NCBI GenBank assembly: GCA_002343845.1 | Contig: DDSQ01000017.1 | Span: forward strand, 1-17,322 | Origin: Planctomycetes bacterium UBA2386 | GTDB lineage: Bacteria > Planctomycetota > UBA1135 > UBA2386 | Length of the DNA stretch: 17,322 nucleotides | Reading direction: 5' to 3' | Shown: positions 1-8,250 of the stretch, piece by piece | How the letters are laid out: each line of letters begins with the position of its first letter | Position numbering within the stretch: position 1 is the first letter of the stretch | Position numbers and translations under genes: made by a program | Notes under the pieces: model-generated | Databases searched by the model: none | What the model was told of the DNA's origin: nothing | Seen by the model: only the letters and a program-made list of their open reading frames with translations

Positions 1-56
1 CGAGCACAGCCAAGGGATCAGTTCCCGGCCAGCCTGCCCGGTATGGTGTTCGTCCC

Positions 57-509
57 GTGCGGCTCGAACAGGAACAGCGCATCGTGCAGGCGCACCTGCA
101 GAAGGTCGGGTTCCGCTGGACGACCCAGCGGGCGCTGATCGTGCGCGAGGCGCTCGCGTCGCACGAGCACTTCACGGCCGAGCAGTTGCTCGACCTCTGC
201 CGCAAGGCCGACCCCAAGGTCTCGCGCGCCACCGTCTACCGCACGCTCGCAGTGCTCGAACGCGAGGGCTTCGTCGAGGGGCTCGACACCGGCGACGGCG
301 GGCGCCGGTTCGAGCACACGCTCAACCACGAGCACCACGACCACATGGTCTGCGTCGGCTGCGGCGCGATCTTCGAGTTCCACGACGACGAACTCGAACG
401 GCGGCAACTGGTCGCGGCGCGGCGCATCGGCTTCCGGATCGAACGGCACAGCCTGCGCCTGCATGGCCGCTGCCGGGACTGCCAGAAGAAGGCGCCGGGC
501 GCGTCATGA
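57..509 (+). CDS. Fur-family metal-dependent transcriptional regulator
   Basis: A 150-residue protein of normal Fur-family length. Residues about 10-80 form the winged helix, including the family-typical segment SRATVYRTLAVLEREGFV (56-73), the DNA-recognition region. The C-terminal part holds a histidine-rich metal site (HEHHDH, 91-96) and two CxxC pairs (C99/C102 and C139/C142), which in this family bind a structural zinc. Fur, PerR, Zur and Nur share this layout, and the sequence alone does not tell which metal or signal is sensed. The start is GTG at 57; the nearby ATG at 43 is in another frame and gives no Fur sequence. The stop overlaps the next gene's ATG (ATGA, 506-509), so the two are probably co-translated. 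No Fur-box-like operator was recognised in the 56 bases upstream. Confidence 0.95.
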   Translation: MRLEQEQRIVQAHLQKVGFRWTTQRALIVREALASHEHFTAEQLLDLCRKADPKVSRATVYRTLAVLEREGFVEGLDTGDGGRRFEHTLNHEHHDHMVCVGCGAIFEFHDDELERRQLVAARRIGFRIERHSLRLHGRCRDCQKKAPGAS

Positions 510-1897
510 GCGAAACCCGCGTGCTGGTCGTCGACGACGAGCCCGATCTCGCCGAGTCGACTGCGTACCTGCTGAAGCGGGCCGGCTACGCCGCAGACTT
601 CGCGCTGTCGGCGCCGCAGGCGCTGGCGATGATGCAGCAGCAGCCGTTTCGGGTCGTCGTCAGCGACGTGCGCATGCCGCAGATGTCCGGCATGGAGCTG
701 CTCGCGGCGATCCGCCGCTCGGATCCCGACGTCGAGGTGCTGCTGCTGACCGGGTATCCGGACCTGCAGATGGCGGTGCGCGCGATCAAGCAGGGCGCCT
801 TCGACTACCTCGCCAAGCCGTTCGCCGAGAAGGACCTCGTCGACCGCGTCGCCAAGGCCGCGGCGCACCGGCGCGTCAAGGACGGCAACGCCGGCCTGCG
901 CGAACGCCTGCGCTCGGGCAAAGCCGGCCGGCGGCTGATCCACGCCTCGCCGGCGTTCGCCGAGACCATCGCGCTGATCGAGCGTGCGGCGCGCACGGAC
1001 GCGTCGGTGCTGCTGCTCGGCGAGAGCGGCACCGGCAAGGAACTGCTCGCGCACCACCTGCACGACAGCAGTGCGCGCGCCGACAAGCCCTTCGTGCCGG
1101 TCGATTGTGCGGCGATCCCGCAGGAGCTGTTCGAGAGCGAGCTGTTCGGGCATGCGAAGGGCGCCTTCACGGGTGCTTCGCAGGACAAGCCCGGCCTGTT
1201 CCAGGTCGCCGACGGCGGCACGTTGTTCTTCGACGAACTCGGCGAGCTGCCGCTGGCGTTCCAGAGCAAGCTGCTGCGCGCGATCCAGGAACGCTCGGTG
1301 CGCGCCGTCGGCGCCGCCGTCGAGACGCCCGTCGACGTGCGCATCGTCGCGGCGACCAACCGCAACCTGCAGAAGGAGGTCGACGAGGGCACGTTCCGCG
1401 CCGACCTGTTCTACCGGCTCGACGTGGTGCGCGTCGCGGTGCCGCCGCTGCGCGACCGGCCCGAGGACATCGACGTGCTGGTGGCGCACTTCGTGCAGCG
1501 CTTCGGCGAGGGCACCGGCGTACGCGGCGTGTCCGCCGAGGCGCTGGCGGTGCTACGTGGGTTCCACTGGCCGGGCAACGTGCGGCAACTGCGCAACGCG
1601 ATCGAGCGTGCGTGCGCGCTCGGCCAGCACGGCGAACTGCGTCTCGAGGACCTGCCGCCGGACCTGCGCGCGGAGCCCGAGCTGCTGCCGTTGGGCGCTG
1701 CCGACGCCGACGCCGGGACGTTCCAGGAGATGAAGGCGCGGCGCATCCGCGCGCTCGAGTGCAGCTACGTCGAGGGCCTGCTGAAGAAGCACAAGGGCAA
1801 CGTCACGCAGTGCAGCGAGGAGGCCGGCATGGCGCGCAGCGCCTTCCAGAAGCTCATGCAGAAGCACGGCATCCGCAGCAGCGGCTTCCGCGAGTAG
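506..1897 (+). CDS. NtrC/AtoC-type sigma-54-dependent response regulator
   Basis: 463 residues in the classic three-part layout. The receiver domain (about 4-118) has acidic pocket D10/D11, phospho-acceptor D54 (SDVRMP), T82 and K104 (YLAKPF). The AAA+ domain (about 147-370) has Walker A GESGTGKE (172-179), the sigma-54-contacting GAFTGA loop (219-224), Walker B GGTLFFDEL (237-245) and the WPGNVRQLRNAIERA segment. A Fis-like helix-turn-helix closes the protein (about 428-455). All catalytic and sigma-54 contact residues are present, so it should activate sigma-54 promoters when phosphorylated. No histidine kinase lies next to it in this window, so its partner is unknown. It overlaps the Fur-family gene by 4 bases; a weak GAAGG lies 13 bases before the ATG, so translation probably depends on coupling. 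Confidence 0.97.
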   Translation: MSETRVLVVDDEPDLAESTAYLLKRAGYAADFALSAPQALAMMQQQPFRVVVSDVRMPQMSGMELLAAIRRSDPDVEVLLLTGYPDLQMAVRAIKQGAFDYLAKPFAEKDLVDRVAKAAAHRRVKDGNAGLRERLRSGKAGRRLIHASPAFAETIALIERAARTDASVLLLGESGTGKELLAHHLHDSSARADKPFVPVDCAAIPQELFESELFGHAKGAFTGASQDKPGLFQVADGGTLFFDELGELPLAFQSKLLRAIQERSVRAVGAAVETPVDVRIVAATNRNLQKEVDEGTFRADLFYRLDVVRVAVPPLRDRPEDIDVLVAHFVQRFGEGTGVRGVSAEALAVLRGFHWPGNVRQLRNAIERACALGQHGELRLEDLPPDLRAEPELLPLGAADADAGTFQEMKARRIRALECSYVEGLLKKHKGNVTQCSEEAGMARSAFQKLMQKHGIRSSGFRE

Positions 1898-2010
1898 CCC
1901 CGTCGCGGAATCGTGGCGGTCCGCGGCGCCTGCTGCCGCCTTGCCGGCGTGCCGCCCGCTGCCGCCATCGTCCGTTCGTTGCCGCCGCCGGGGGCGTCGC
2001 CGACCCGTGC

Positions 2011-2030
2011 CGGGGCGACGCGTCGCCCCG
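2011..2030. promoter_or_regulatory. Perfect 20-base palindrome upstream of the ECF sigma gene
   Basis: CGGGGCGACGCGTCGCCCCG is its own reverse complement and ends 11 bases before the ATG at 2042. As DNA it could be an operator for a dimeric regulator. As RNA it could fold into an 8-pair stem with a CGCG loop in front of the start codon. A second element, GCGTCGCC at 1994-2001, can pair instead with GGCGACGC at 2014-2021, so two stems compete for the same bases. Nothing else was recognised in the gap 1898-2041. The palindrome is seen directly; its function is inferred. Confidence 0.5.
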
Positions 2031-2041
2031 TCTGCGGCAGA

Positions 2042-2629
2042 ATGCCGACCATGGGCCCGCCCGCATCCGACCCGGCCGCGACGACGCGCCTGCTGCGCGC
2101 GATGGCGGCGGGCGACCAGGACGCCGCGGGCCAGCTGCTGCCGTTGGTGCACGCCGAACTGCACCGGCTGGCGCAGCGCCTGATGAGCGGGGAACGGGCC
2201 GACCACACGCTCCAGCCGACCGCGCTGCTGCACGAAGCGTGGCTGCGGCTGTGCGAGCCCGGCGCCGACTACGCCGGCCGCGCGCACTTCCTGCGCGTCG
2301 CCGCTCGCGCGATGCGCAACGTGCTGGTCGACCACGCGCGGGCGCGCCTCGCCCACAAGCGTCGCGGCGGCGCGCGGGTCGACGTCGACGGCCTGGCGGT
2401 GGCCGGCGACGCCGAGAGCGTGCTGGCCGTCGACGAGACACTGGCTCGGCTGCACGCGCTCGACCCTCAGCTCGGGCAGCTCGTCGAGCTGCGCTTCTTC
2501 GGCGGCCTCGACAATCCGTCGGTCGCCGAAGCGCTCGGCATCTCGCTGCGCAGCGTCGAGCGTGGCTGGCGCATGGCGCGCGCGTTCCTGCTGCGCGACC
2601 TCGATCCCCAAGACGGCGCGCACGGGTGA
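2042..2629 (+). CDS. ECF sigma-70 factor, planctomycete-type (TIGR02999/Sigma70_ECF-like)
   Basis: 195 residues. Sigma region 2 covers about residues 14-108 and contains segments typical of this ECF group: LLPLVHAELHRLA (32-44), DHTLQPTALLHEAWLRL (54-70) and AHFLRVAARAMRNVLVDHAR (81-100), followed by a basic KRRGG stretch. Region 4 covers about 133-187, with LRSVERGWRMARAFL as the DNA-recognition helix. It should direct RNA polymerase to its own promoter set. The start was placed at ATG 2042; ATG 2051 in the same frame is also possible, while the open frame back to 1913 adds only low-complexity sequence. No anti-sigma gene is present. Instead a Ser/Thr kinase follows after 3 bases, which suggests control by phosphorylation, as shown for ECF43-type sigma factors paired with kinases. 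Confidence 0.93.
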   Translation: MPTMGPPASDPAATTRLLRAMAAGDQDAAGQLLPLVHAELHRLAQRLMSGERADHTLQPTALLHEAWLRLCEPGADYAGRAHFLRVAARAMRNVLVDHARARLAHKRRGGARVDVDGLAVAGDAESVLAVDETLARLHALDPQLGQLVELRFFGGLDNPSVAEALGISLRSVERGWRMARAFLLRDLDPQDGAHG

Positions 2630-2632
2630 GTC

Positions 2633-5170
2633 GTGGCAGCTGACTTCGCACGCGTGCGGGAGGTGTTCGAAGCCGCTGTCGAGCTGCCGGCGGCGGCGCG
2701 CGGTCCGTTCCTGCAGCAACGGTGCGAAGGGGACGACGCGCTGCGCCGGGAGGTCGACGCGCTGCTGCGCAGCGATGCGAGCACGACGCCGTTCGCGCGC
2801 GCGCTCGACGGCCCGGCCGTCGCGATGGTCGGCGGCGCCGAGCCCCTGGTCGACGCGACGATCGGCGGCTTCCGCGTGCAACGGGTGCTCGGCAGCGGCG
2901 GCATGGGCACGGTCTACGCGGCGGAGCAGGAGACGCCACGACGGCAGGTGGCGTTGAAGGTGCTGTCGCTCGGCCTGCGCAGCTCTGCCGCCGTCGCGCG
3001 CTTCCGCTACGAGGCCGAACTGCTGGCGCGGTTGCGCCATCCGGGGATCGCGCAGGTGCACGCTGCCGGCGTGCACCGGCAAGGCGAGGTCGAACTGCCG
3101 TGGTTCGCGCTCGAACTGGTGCCCGACGCGCAGGATCTCGCCCAGTACGCGCAAGCCCGGGCGTTGTCGGTCCGGGAGCGGATCGAGTTGCTGCTGCAGG
3201 CATGCGATGCCGTGCACCACGCGCACCTGCACGGCGTCGTGCACCGCGACCTGAAGCCGGCGAACGTGCTCGTCGGCGCCGATGGGCGCATCAAGGTCAT
3301 CGACTTCGGCGTCGCCCGCAGCACTGGCGGCGACGACGCGCCCGCGACCGAACCCGGCGTCGTCTACGGCACGCTCGCGTACATGAGTCCGGAACAGGTC
3401 GCCAACGGCGTCGTCGACCTGCGCAGCGACGTGTGGGCGCTCGGCGTGATCGCCTTCGAGCTGCTGACCGGGCGCCGACCGTTCGCACCGTCGTCGGCGC
3501 CATGGCGAGCCGCCGAGCAGATCCGCAACGAGCCAGCACCGCGTGCCTCGGCGTTCGCGCGCGGCCTGCCGGCCGATCTCGACGCCGTGCTCGGCAAGGC
3601 GCTGCGCGTGCCGGCCGCGGAGCGTTACGAGTCCGCGGCTGCGTTCGCAGCCGACCTGCGCGCCGTGCTCGCGGAACGGCCGGTCAGTGCGCGGCCGGCG
3701 AGCACCTGGTACCACGTGCACCTGTTCGCGCGTCGACGGCGTGGCGTCGTGACTGCGCTGGCGGCGATCACCGGCGTGGTGGTGGCGGCGGTCACCCTGC
3801 TGGTCTGGCAGAACGCGGAACTGCGGCGCGAGCAGCGGCTGTCGCAGCGCGTCGCGGCCTTCGCCCGCGACTTCCTGCTGCAGGCCGACGAACGCCAGGA
3901 TCGGCCGGCCGACTACACGGTGCGCGAGGCACTGGAACGGGCGGCGGCAGCACTCGACGGCGAGGCGTTCTCCGACCCGGTGGTCGAGGCGGAGCTGCGG
4001 CTGCTGATCGGCGACGCGTTGCGCGGCCTGTCGCAGTCGACGGCGGCGATCGCCCAGCTCACGCGCGCGGCGGAACGGTTCGCGCAGGGGCTCGGCCCGG
4101 ACGCGCCGCGCACGCTCGAGGCGCTGCTGTCGGCGGCCAGTGCGCGGTGTGACGGCGGCGACATCGACGGCGCCGATGCCGCGATGACGGAACTGGTGCC
4201 ACGCGCGCAGCGGCTGCCGGCCGAGGAGCCGGTGCGGTGGCGAGCGCTGCACGAGCGTGCCTTCGTCAGCCGCGCCGCCGGCCGGCTCGAGGAAGCGGAG
4301 ACGCTCTATCGCGAGGTGCTCGCGGGGCGGGAACGGGTGTTGGGGCGGACCGCGGCGCCGACGATCGTGACGCTGCACAACCTCGGCAGCCTGGTGCTCG
4401 CGCGCGGCGAGGCGGCGGCCGCGCGGGAGCTGCTGGCCGACTGCCTCGAACGATCGAAAGCCGCGGGCGAAGCGCGCACGTCGACGTGGCAGATCGCCGA
4501 CAGCCTGGCTTCGGCGATGGCCGAACTCGGTGAGTTCGCGGCCGCTGCCGCGATCCACCGGCAGTCGCGGGACGGCTACGCCGAGCTGCTCGGCCCGGAC
4601 CACGCGTTGACGCTCGGCTGCGCGTTCCACCTGCTGAAGACCCTGCACCGCGCCGGCGACCGCGACGGCATGCGCGACGTCGCGTTCGACCTGCTGCCGC
4701 GCTGCGAACGAACGTTCGGCGCTGCGGACCGCCGCACGATGGACGTGCTGGCCGCGGTCGCGTTGGCGAAGATGCAGGCGGGCGATCGGATGGGTGCGCT
4801 CGCCGACATGGAGCGCGCGCACCGCACCAAGGTGCAGAGCCTCGGCGCCATGCATCCCGACGCGTTCGTCGCCGGCAACAACCTGGCCGAGGCGCAACTC
4901 GACGCCGGCGTCTTCGACGCGGCCCTGGCCACGACGCAGCAACTCGTCGACGCGCTGCCCGACGCCAAGGACGTGCCCACGGTGCGCGCCGGCTACACGC
5001 ACTTCCTGCACGCCCGAGCCTTGTCCGGCAACGGTCGTGCAGCGGCGGCCGGCGAAGCGGTCGCGCGTGCCGTCGAGCTGCTGCAGCCGGCGCTGCCAGC
5101 CGACCACGCGGTGCTGCAACGGGTGCGCACGCTCGCCGACGAACTGGCGGCCGCGCGCGGGGGAGGCTGA
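2633..5170 (+). CDS. Transmembrane Ser/Thr protein kinase with C-terminal TPR region
   Basis: 845 residues, GTG start 3 bases after the sigma gene stop. Residues 1-50 match the short helical leader common on these kinases (VREVFEAAVELP...LRREVDALLRSD). The Hanks-type kinase domain (about 79-350) is complete: Gly-rich loop GSGGMG (87-92), VALK with K109, HRDLKPAN (204-211, D206), DFG (224-226), an activation segment ending in GTLAYMSPEQ, and DVWALGV. One membrane helix lies at about 371-392. The remaining 450 residues are Ala/Leu-rich helical repeats with TPR character, for example GRLEEAETLYREVLAGRERV, probably on the other side of the membrane as a sensor or docking surface. It is likely active and likely to act on the neighbouring sigma factor (inference from gene order). 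Confidence 0.95.
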   Translation: MAADFARVREVFEAAVELPAAARGPFLQQRCEGDDALRREVDALLRSDASTTPFARALDGPAVAMVGGAEPLVDATIGGFRVQRVLGSGGMGTVYAAEQETPRRQVALKVLSLGLRSSAAVARFRYEAELLARLRHPGIAQVHAAGVHRQGEVELPWFALELVPDAQDLAQYAQARALSVRERIELLLQACDAVHHAHLHGVVHRDLKPANVLVGADGRIKVIDFGVARSTGGDDAPATEPGVVYGTLAYMSPEQVANGVVDLRSDVWALGVIAFELLTGRRPFAPSSAPWRAAEQIRNEPAPRASAFARGLPADLDAVLGKALRVPAAERYESAAAFAADLRAVLAERPVSARPASTWYHVHLFARRRRGVVTALAAITGVVVAAVTLLVWQNAELRREQRLSQRVAAFARDFLLQADERQDRPADYTVREALERAAAALDGEAFSDPVVEAELRLLIGDALRGLSQSTAAIAQLTRAAERFAQGLGPDAPRTLEALLSAASARCDGGDIDGADAAMTELVPRAQRLPAEEPVRWRALHERAFVSRAAGRLEEAETLYREVLAGRERVLGRTAAPTIVTLHNLGSLVLARGEAAAARELLADCLERSKAAGEARTSTWQIADSLASAMAELGEFAAAAAIHRQSRDGYAELLGPDHALTLGCAFHLLKTLHRAGDRDGMRDVAFDLLPRCERTFGAADRRTMDVLAAVALAKMQAGDRMGALADMERAHRTKVQSLGAMHPDAFVAGNNLAEAQLDAGVFDAALATTQQLVDALPDAKDVPTVRAGYTHFLHARALSGNGRAAAAGEAVARAVELLQPALPADHAVLQRVRTLADELAAARGGG
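5162..5166 (+). promoter_or_regulatory. Shine-Dalgarno site for the gene at 5172
   Basis: GGAGG lies inside the last codons of the kinase gene, 5 bases before the GTG at 5172. It supports that start over the open frame that runs further upstream and overlaps the kinase gene. Confidence 0.7.
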
Positions 5171-5171
5171 G

Positions 5172-6752
5172 GTGGCCGGGCGGGCGTTCGTGGTCACGGC
5201 GCTCGTCTGCGGCGCCGTCGCTGCCGCCGTGCTGCTGGTGGTTGGGCGTGGCGAGGAACCTTCGTTGCCCGCGTCGCCGGTCGTCGGAGCCGCGGCGGGC
5301 GTCGAAGAACCCGTGGCGTCCATTGCAGCGATGCCGCTGCCGAGCGACGCGCCCGCGGCTGAGCTGCCGATGGCGGTCCCCGCCGAGGCCGACGCACCTG
5401 CGCCCAGTGTCGTGGGGGAGCCAGTGGCGGGCCGCGTCGTGCTCGTCGTCGACGACAGCGGCGCTCCGATCGAGATGGCGACGGTCGTCGTGATCGACGG
5501 CGAACGCGACTTCGCGACCGCGCGCAGCGACGAGAAGGGCCGGGCCGTGCTGCCGGCACCCGCCCAGCACGTTCGTGGCAGCGCCGTCGGCCACTGGCCG
5601 GCGACGCTGGCGCTCGTCGGCGATGGCGACGCCGTGTTGCGCCTGCCGCGCGCGCCGCGGTTGGTCGGCCGCGTGTTCGCGCCCGACGGCAGGCCGCTTG
5701 CCGCTGCCGAGGCCGCCTTGCTGCCGGCGATCGCCGGCCGGCGTGCGTTCCCCTCGGTCCTGCCGCCAGGGGCGTGCGTCGGCCGGAGCGATGCGTCGGG
5801 GCGCTTCGAACTGCCCTGGCCCCTCGATGCGAGCCACGACCTCGTGGTGCGTGCGCGGGGAACGGGCGGTGCCGTGGTCCCCGCGCTGACCGCGGCGGCC
5901 TGCGGCGGCGAACAGGTCGTTCTGATGTCCGTGTCCGCGCGCGTGCACGGCACCGTTGCCGGAGCGGTGCCGCGTGGTGACGGCCCGATCGAGGTGTGGA
6001 GCGGTGCGCCCGATGCTGCTCGTCCTCGCTTGGGTCCGCTTGGGCCTCCGCCCGACGGACAGTGGCTCGCGCAGGCCTCGCTGCACGGCGATGCCTATGC
6101 GGTCGACGATCTGCCGTCCGGTCCGGCGTGGGTCGTCTGGCCGGACGCGGGCGCGGCCGTCGCGTGCGTGCTCGTGGCCGGCGCCAGCCTTCGCGTCGAC
6201 CTGGCGGCCGCCGCACCCGCCCTGGTTGCTGGCACGGTCGCCAGTGGCAGCGGCGTCGAGGTCTTCCTCTACGGCGGACCCCGCTACACGCACGTCGTGC
6301 GAACCGCCGCGCACGGCGCATTCGCGTTCCCGCCCGTGCCTCCTGGCGACTATCTCCTGGGGGCGACCGGCGCGTCGTCGTCGCTGCACGGGCTGGTGCA
6401 GGAGTGGCTGTTGCACGGTCGCAGCGACCACGCGCGATCGCTCACCGTGCGAGCCGGCGAACGGCTCGACGTGGACCTGCCGTCGCCGCAGCCGGGCGTT
6501 GGCGCGATCGCCGGCCACGCGCATCGCGCGGGAGTTCCCGCCGCGACGTGCGCCGTCGAGGTCGAGTCGGTGCCGTTCGTTGGCGCGCGCCGCCGTCGAC
6601 TTGCGGTCGATGCGCAGGGGGCATTCGCGTGCGGTGAACTGCCGCCGGGCGAGTACGACGTGCGGTTGGTGCTCGGGGAAACGGAGCTGGCGCGCGTCGC
6701 GTGCCGGGTTCGCGCCGGGGCGCCGACAACCGTGACGCTGGTGTCGCCGTGA
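5172..6752 (+). CDS. Membrane-anchored protein with carboxypeptidase-regulatory-like repeats
   Basis: 526 residues. A single N-terminal hydrophobic segment (about 6-25) follows a short basic start, giving an anchored protein with its bulk outside the cytoplasm. Residues 28-83 are an Ala/Pro/Glu-rich linker. From about 84 onward there are several beta-sandwich-like units with the signature of carboxypeptidase-regulatory/Ig-like folds: VAGRVVLVVDDSGAPIEMATV (87-107 region), LVGRVFAPDGRPLAAAEAAL, then later GAFAFPPVPPGDYLL and GAFACGELPPGEYDVRL. No catalytic motif was seen, so a binding or structural role is likely. The start GTG is 2 bases after the kinase stop, so sigma factor, kinase and this protein form one transcript. 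It may be an effector or envelope component controlled by the pair. Confidence 0.85.
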   Translation: MAGRAFVVTALVCGAVAAAVLLVVGRGEEPSLPASPVVGAAAGVEEPVASIAAMPLPSDAPAAELPMAVPAEADAPAPSVVGEPVAGRVVLVVDDSGAPIEMATVVVIDGERDFATARSDEKGRAVLPAPAQHVRGSAVGHWPATLALVGDGDAVLRLPRAPRLVGRVFAPDGRPLAAAEAALLPAIAGRRAFPSVLPPGACVGRSDASGRFELPWPLDASHDLVVRARGTGGAVVPALTAAACGGEQVVLMSVSARVHGTVAGAVPRGDGPIEVWSGAPDAARPRLGPLGPPPDGQWLAQASLHGDAYAVDDLPSGPAWVVWPDAGAAVACVLVAGASLRVDLAAAAPALVAGTVASGSGVEVFLYGGPRYTHVVRTAAHGAFAFPPVPPGDYLLGATGASSSLHGLVQEWLLHGRSDHARSLTVRAGERLDVDLPSPQPGVGAIAGHAHRAGVPAATCAVEVESVPFVGARRRRLAVDAQGAFACGELPPGEYDVRLVLGETELARVACRVRAGAPTTVTLVSP

Positions 6753-6758
6753 GCGCGA

Positions 6759-7667
6759 TCAGCCCGCGAGCAGTTCGCGGCAGTGCACGGCCTGCACGTC
6801 GGCTTCGTGGTGGCGAACGAACGCGCTCGCGTGGCGGCCCGGACCGAGGTCGACGAAGCGCGTGACGCCGTGGCGGACGCGCAGCCGCTGCACGGCGCGC
6901 GAGAAGTCGATCGGGGCGGCGACGTTGGTCGTGAACTCGCCGAGCAGGTCGTCGGCGGCCACGACGGCACGGCCCCACAACGTCGAGAACATGGCGCGGG
7001 CGGCCGGCAGCACGCGTGCAGTCCGCGCGGCTTGCTCCAGGATCCCGGCGAGCCCACGCAGCACCGGCGCATGCAGCGGGCAGTCGCCGACAGCGCGCAC
7101 GCGCGCACCGGCTGCCGTCGCCAGCGCGTGCGCGCGTTCCCGGGTCGCGTCGTCGCCGGCGACCAGCAGGAAGCGCGGCGACAGGCGGCACGCGGCGATG
7201 CCGGCGGCGCGCAGGGTCGCGCGCAGGGCGGTCGTGGCCCGGCCGTTGCCGAGGACCGCGGCGATCGTGCTGCCGCGCACGCACGGCAGCGGCGGCAGCG
7301 AGGCGGCGAACTGCACGAACTGCGCGAAGGTGGCGACGCCGGCGTGGCAGCTGCGCGCGAGGTCGCCGAGCGAGTAGCCGCAGAGCCACTGCGCGCGTTC
7401 GCCGCGGCGTTCGAGTTCGTCGGCGGCGGCGAGTTGCATCGCCATCACGGCCAGCGCGCGCCAGCGCCACGCCGCGGGCGCCGCCGGCAGCGCGCGGCCT
7501 TCGCGCAGGGCGCGCTCGAAGTCGCGGAACCCGGCCTCGCCGCCGCACCACGCCGCCACGTGGGCCCACCGCTCGTCGAAGCCCGGCAGCGTGAGCGCCC
7601 AGGCGTGTTCGGCGGGCTGGCCGGCCCCGTCGAGCCCGGGGAACACGAACGCGGTGACGTCGCCCAC
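6759..7667 (-). CDS. FabD-like acyltransferase-domain protein (divergent)
   Basis: 302 residues, the length of malonyl-CoA:ACP transacylase. FVFPGLDG (7-14) corresponds to the FabD opening FVFPGQGS. CGYSLGDLARSCHAG (96-110) corresponds to the nucleophile elbow GHSLGEYxAxxxAG, with nucleophile S99. PLHAPVL (198-204) gives catalytic H200, and RFVDLGPG matches the late FabD motif. Deviations: the elbow His is Tyr (Y98). The position 25 residues after the Ser, Arg117 in E. coli FabD, is Leu (L124). The late Gln appears to be Asn. This argues for an acyl donor other than malonyl, or a different role. No acyl carrier protein or ketosynthase gene is nearby. GTG start at 7667, 10 bases after the lipoprotein stop. 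It ends 6 bases from the converging gene. Confidence 0.8.
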   Translation of the reverse strand: MGDVTAFVFPGLDGAGQPAEHAWALTLPGFDERWAHVAAWCGGEAGFRDFERALREGRALPAAPAAWRWRALAVMAMQLAAADELERRGERAQWLCGYSLGDLARSCHAGVATFAQFVQFAASLPPLPCVRGSTIAAVLGNGRATTALRATLRAAGIAACRLSPRFLLVAGDDATRERAHALATAAGARVRAVGDCPLHAPVLRGLAGILEQAARTARVLPAARAMFSTLWGRAVVAADDLLGEFTTNVAAPIDFSRAVQRLRVRHGVTRFVDLGPGRHASAFVRHHEADVQAVHCRELLAG

Positions 7668-7677
7668 GGGCCCGGTC

Positions 7678-8178
7678 TCACTGCTTGGTCAGCGTCGCGT
7701 TCGCGGCCGCGCTGCCGCCGCCGTCGAACGTGATGGTGACGTTCGCGTTGATCTGCGTCGCCGTCCACGTGCCGGTCAGCGTGAAGGTGTCGACGCCGCC
7801 CGGGATCGCCGTGCCGCTGGCGTTCAGGGTGCCGTCGGCGGCGAGCGTGCCCGTCAGCGTGCCGTAGACCGCCGAGGTGATGCTCACCAGCGAGGCGTTG
7901 ACCGCCGACACCGTCGCGGTGAACGACTCGAGCGGCGGGTTGGCGCCGCCGAACACGTTGCCGTCCATGTCGAACTGCACGGTGAACGTGTCGCCGGCCT
8001 GGCTGACCGTGGCGCTGAGTGCCCCGGTGCTCGAGAACGTGGTGTTGGTCCAGGTGCCGGCCCAGGTGCCGAGGTAGGTCGCGGCGTTGAACGTGGTCGA
8101 GCCGCCGCCGCCGCCACCGCTGCAGGCGGTCGGCAGGGCGAGAAGGAGCAGGGTGGGGACGAGGAGGATCTTGTTCAT
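7678..8178 (-). CDS. Small secreted lipoprotein, function unknown
   Basis: 166 residues. MNK followed by a hydrophobic stretch (ILLVPTLLLLALP) and then TAC gives a lipoprotein signal peptide with the lipidated Cys at about residue 19. The -3 position is Pro rather than Leu, so the lipobox is imperfect. Six glycines follow as a tether. The mature part is rich in Thr, Ser, Ala and Gly with alternating beta-strand patterns (GTWAGTWTNTTF, DTFTVQFDMDG, GTLTGTLAADGTLNASGTA) and looks like one small beta-barrel or sandwich. No family was recognised. The ATG at 8178 was chosen because it starts the signal peptide; an in-frame GTG at 8217 would add 13 residues before it. A GGCGG lies just upstream. 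It probably shares a transcript with the FabD-like gene. Confidence 0.8.
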   Translation of the reverse strand: MNKILLVPTLLLLALPTACSGGGGGGSTTFNAATYLGTWAGTWTNTTFSSTGALSATVSQAGDTFTVQFDMDGNVFGGANPPLESFTATVSAVNASLVSITSAVYGTLTGTLAADGTLNASGTAIPGGVDTFTLTGTWTATQINANVTITFDGGGSAAANATLTKQ

Positions 8179-8242
8179 GGCACCGCCAAGGCGCGCGGGC
8201 AGGGCCTCGACCGCCACGATTTCGCGGATCGGGCTCGGGCCC

Positions 8243-8250
8243 GGGGGGGG
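8243..8250. repeat. Run of eight G in the gap upstream of the lipoprotein
   Basis: An uninterrupted G8 (C8 on the coding strand) sits 65 bases upstream of the lipoprotein ATG, in the 100-base gap between the LOG gene stop and the lipoprotein. It is next to a CGGGCCCG palindrome. No terminator with a T-run is visible in this gap. Confidence 0.6.

Noticed and set aside
1553..5953. A 1466-codon open frame on the minus strand opposite the sigma factor and kinase genes
   Set aside because: It mirrors the real genes, has Arg/Ala-rich composition and no recognisable motif.
6753..6758. Intrinsic terminator between the convergent genes
   Set aside because: Only 6 bases separate the stops and no stem followed by a T-run is seen on either strand.
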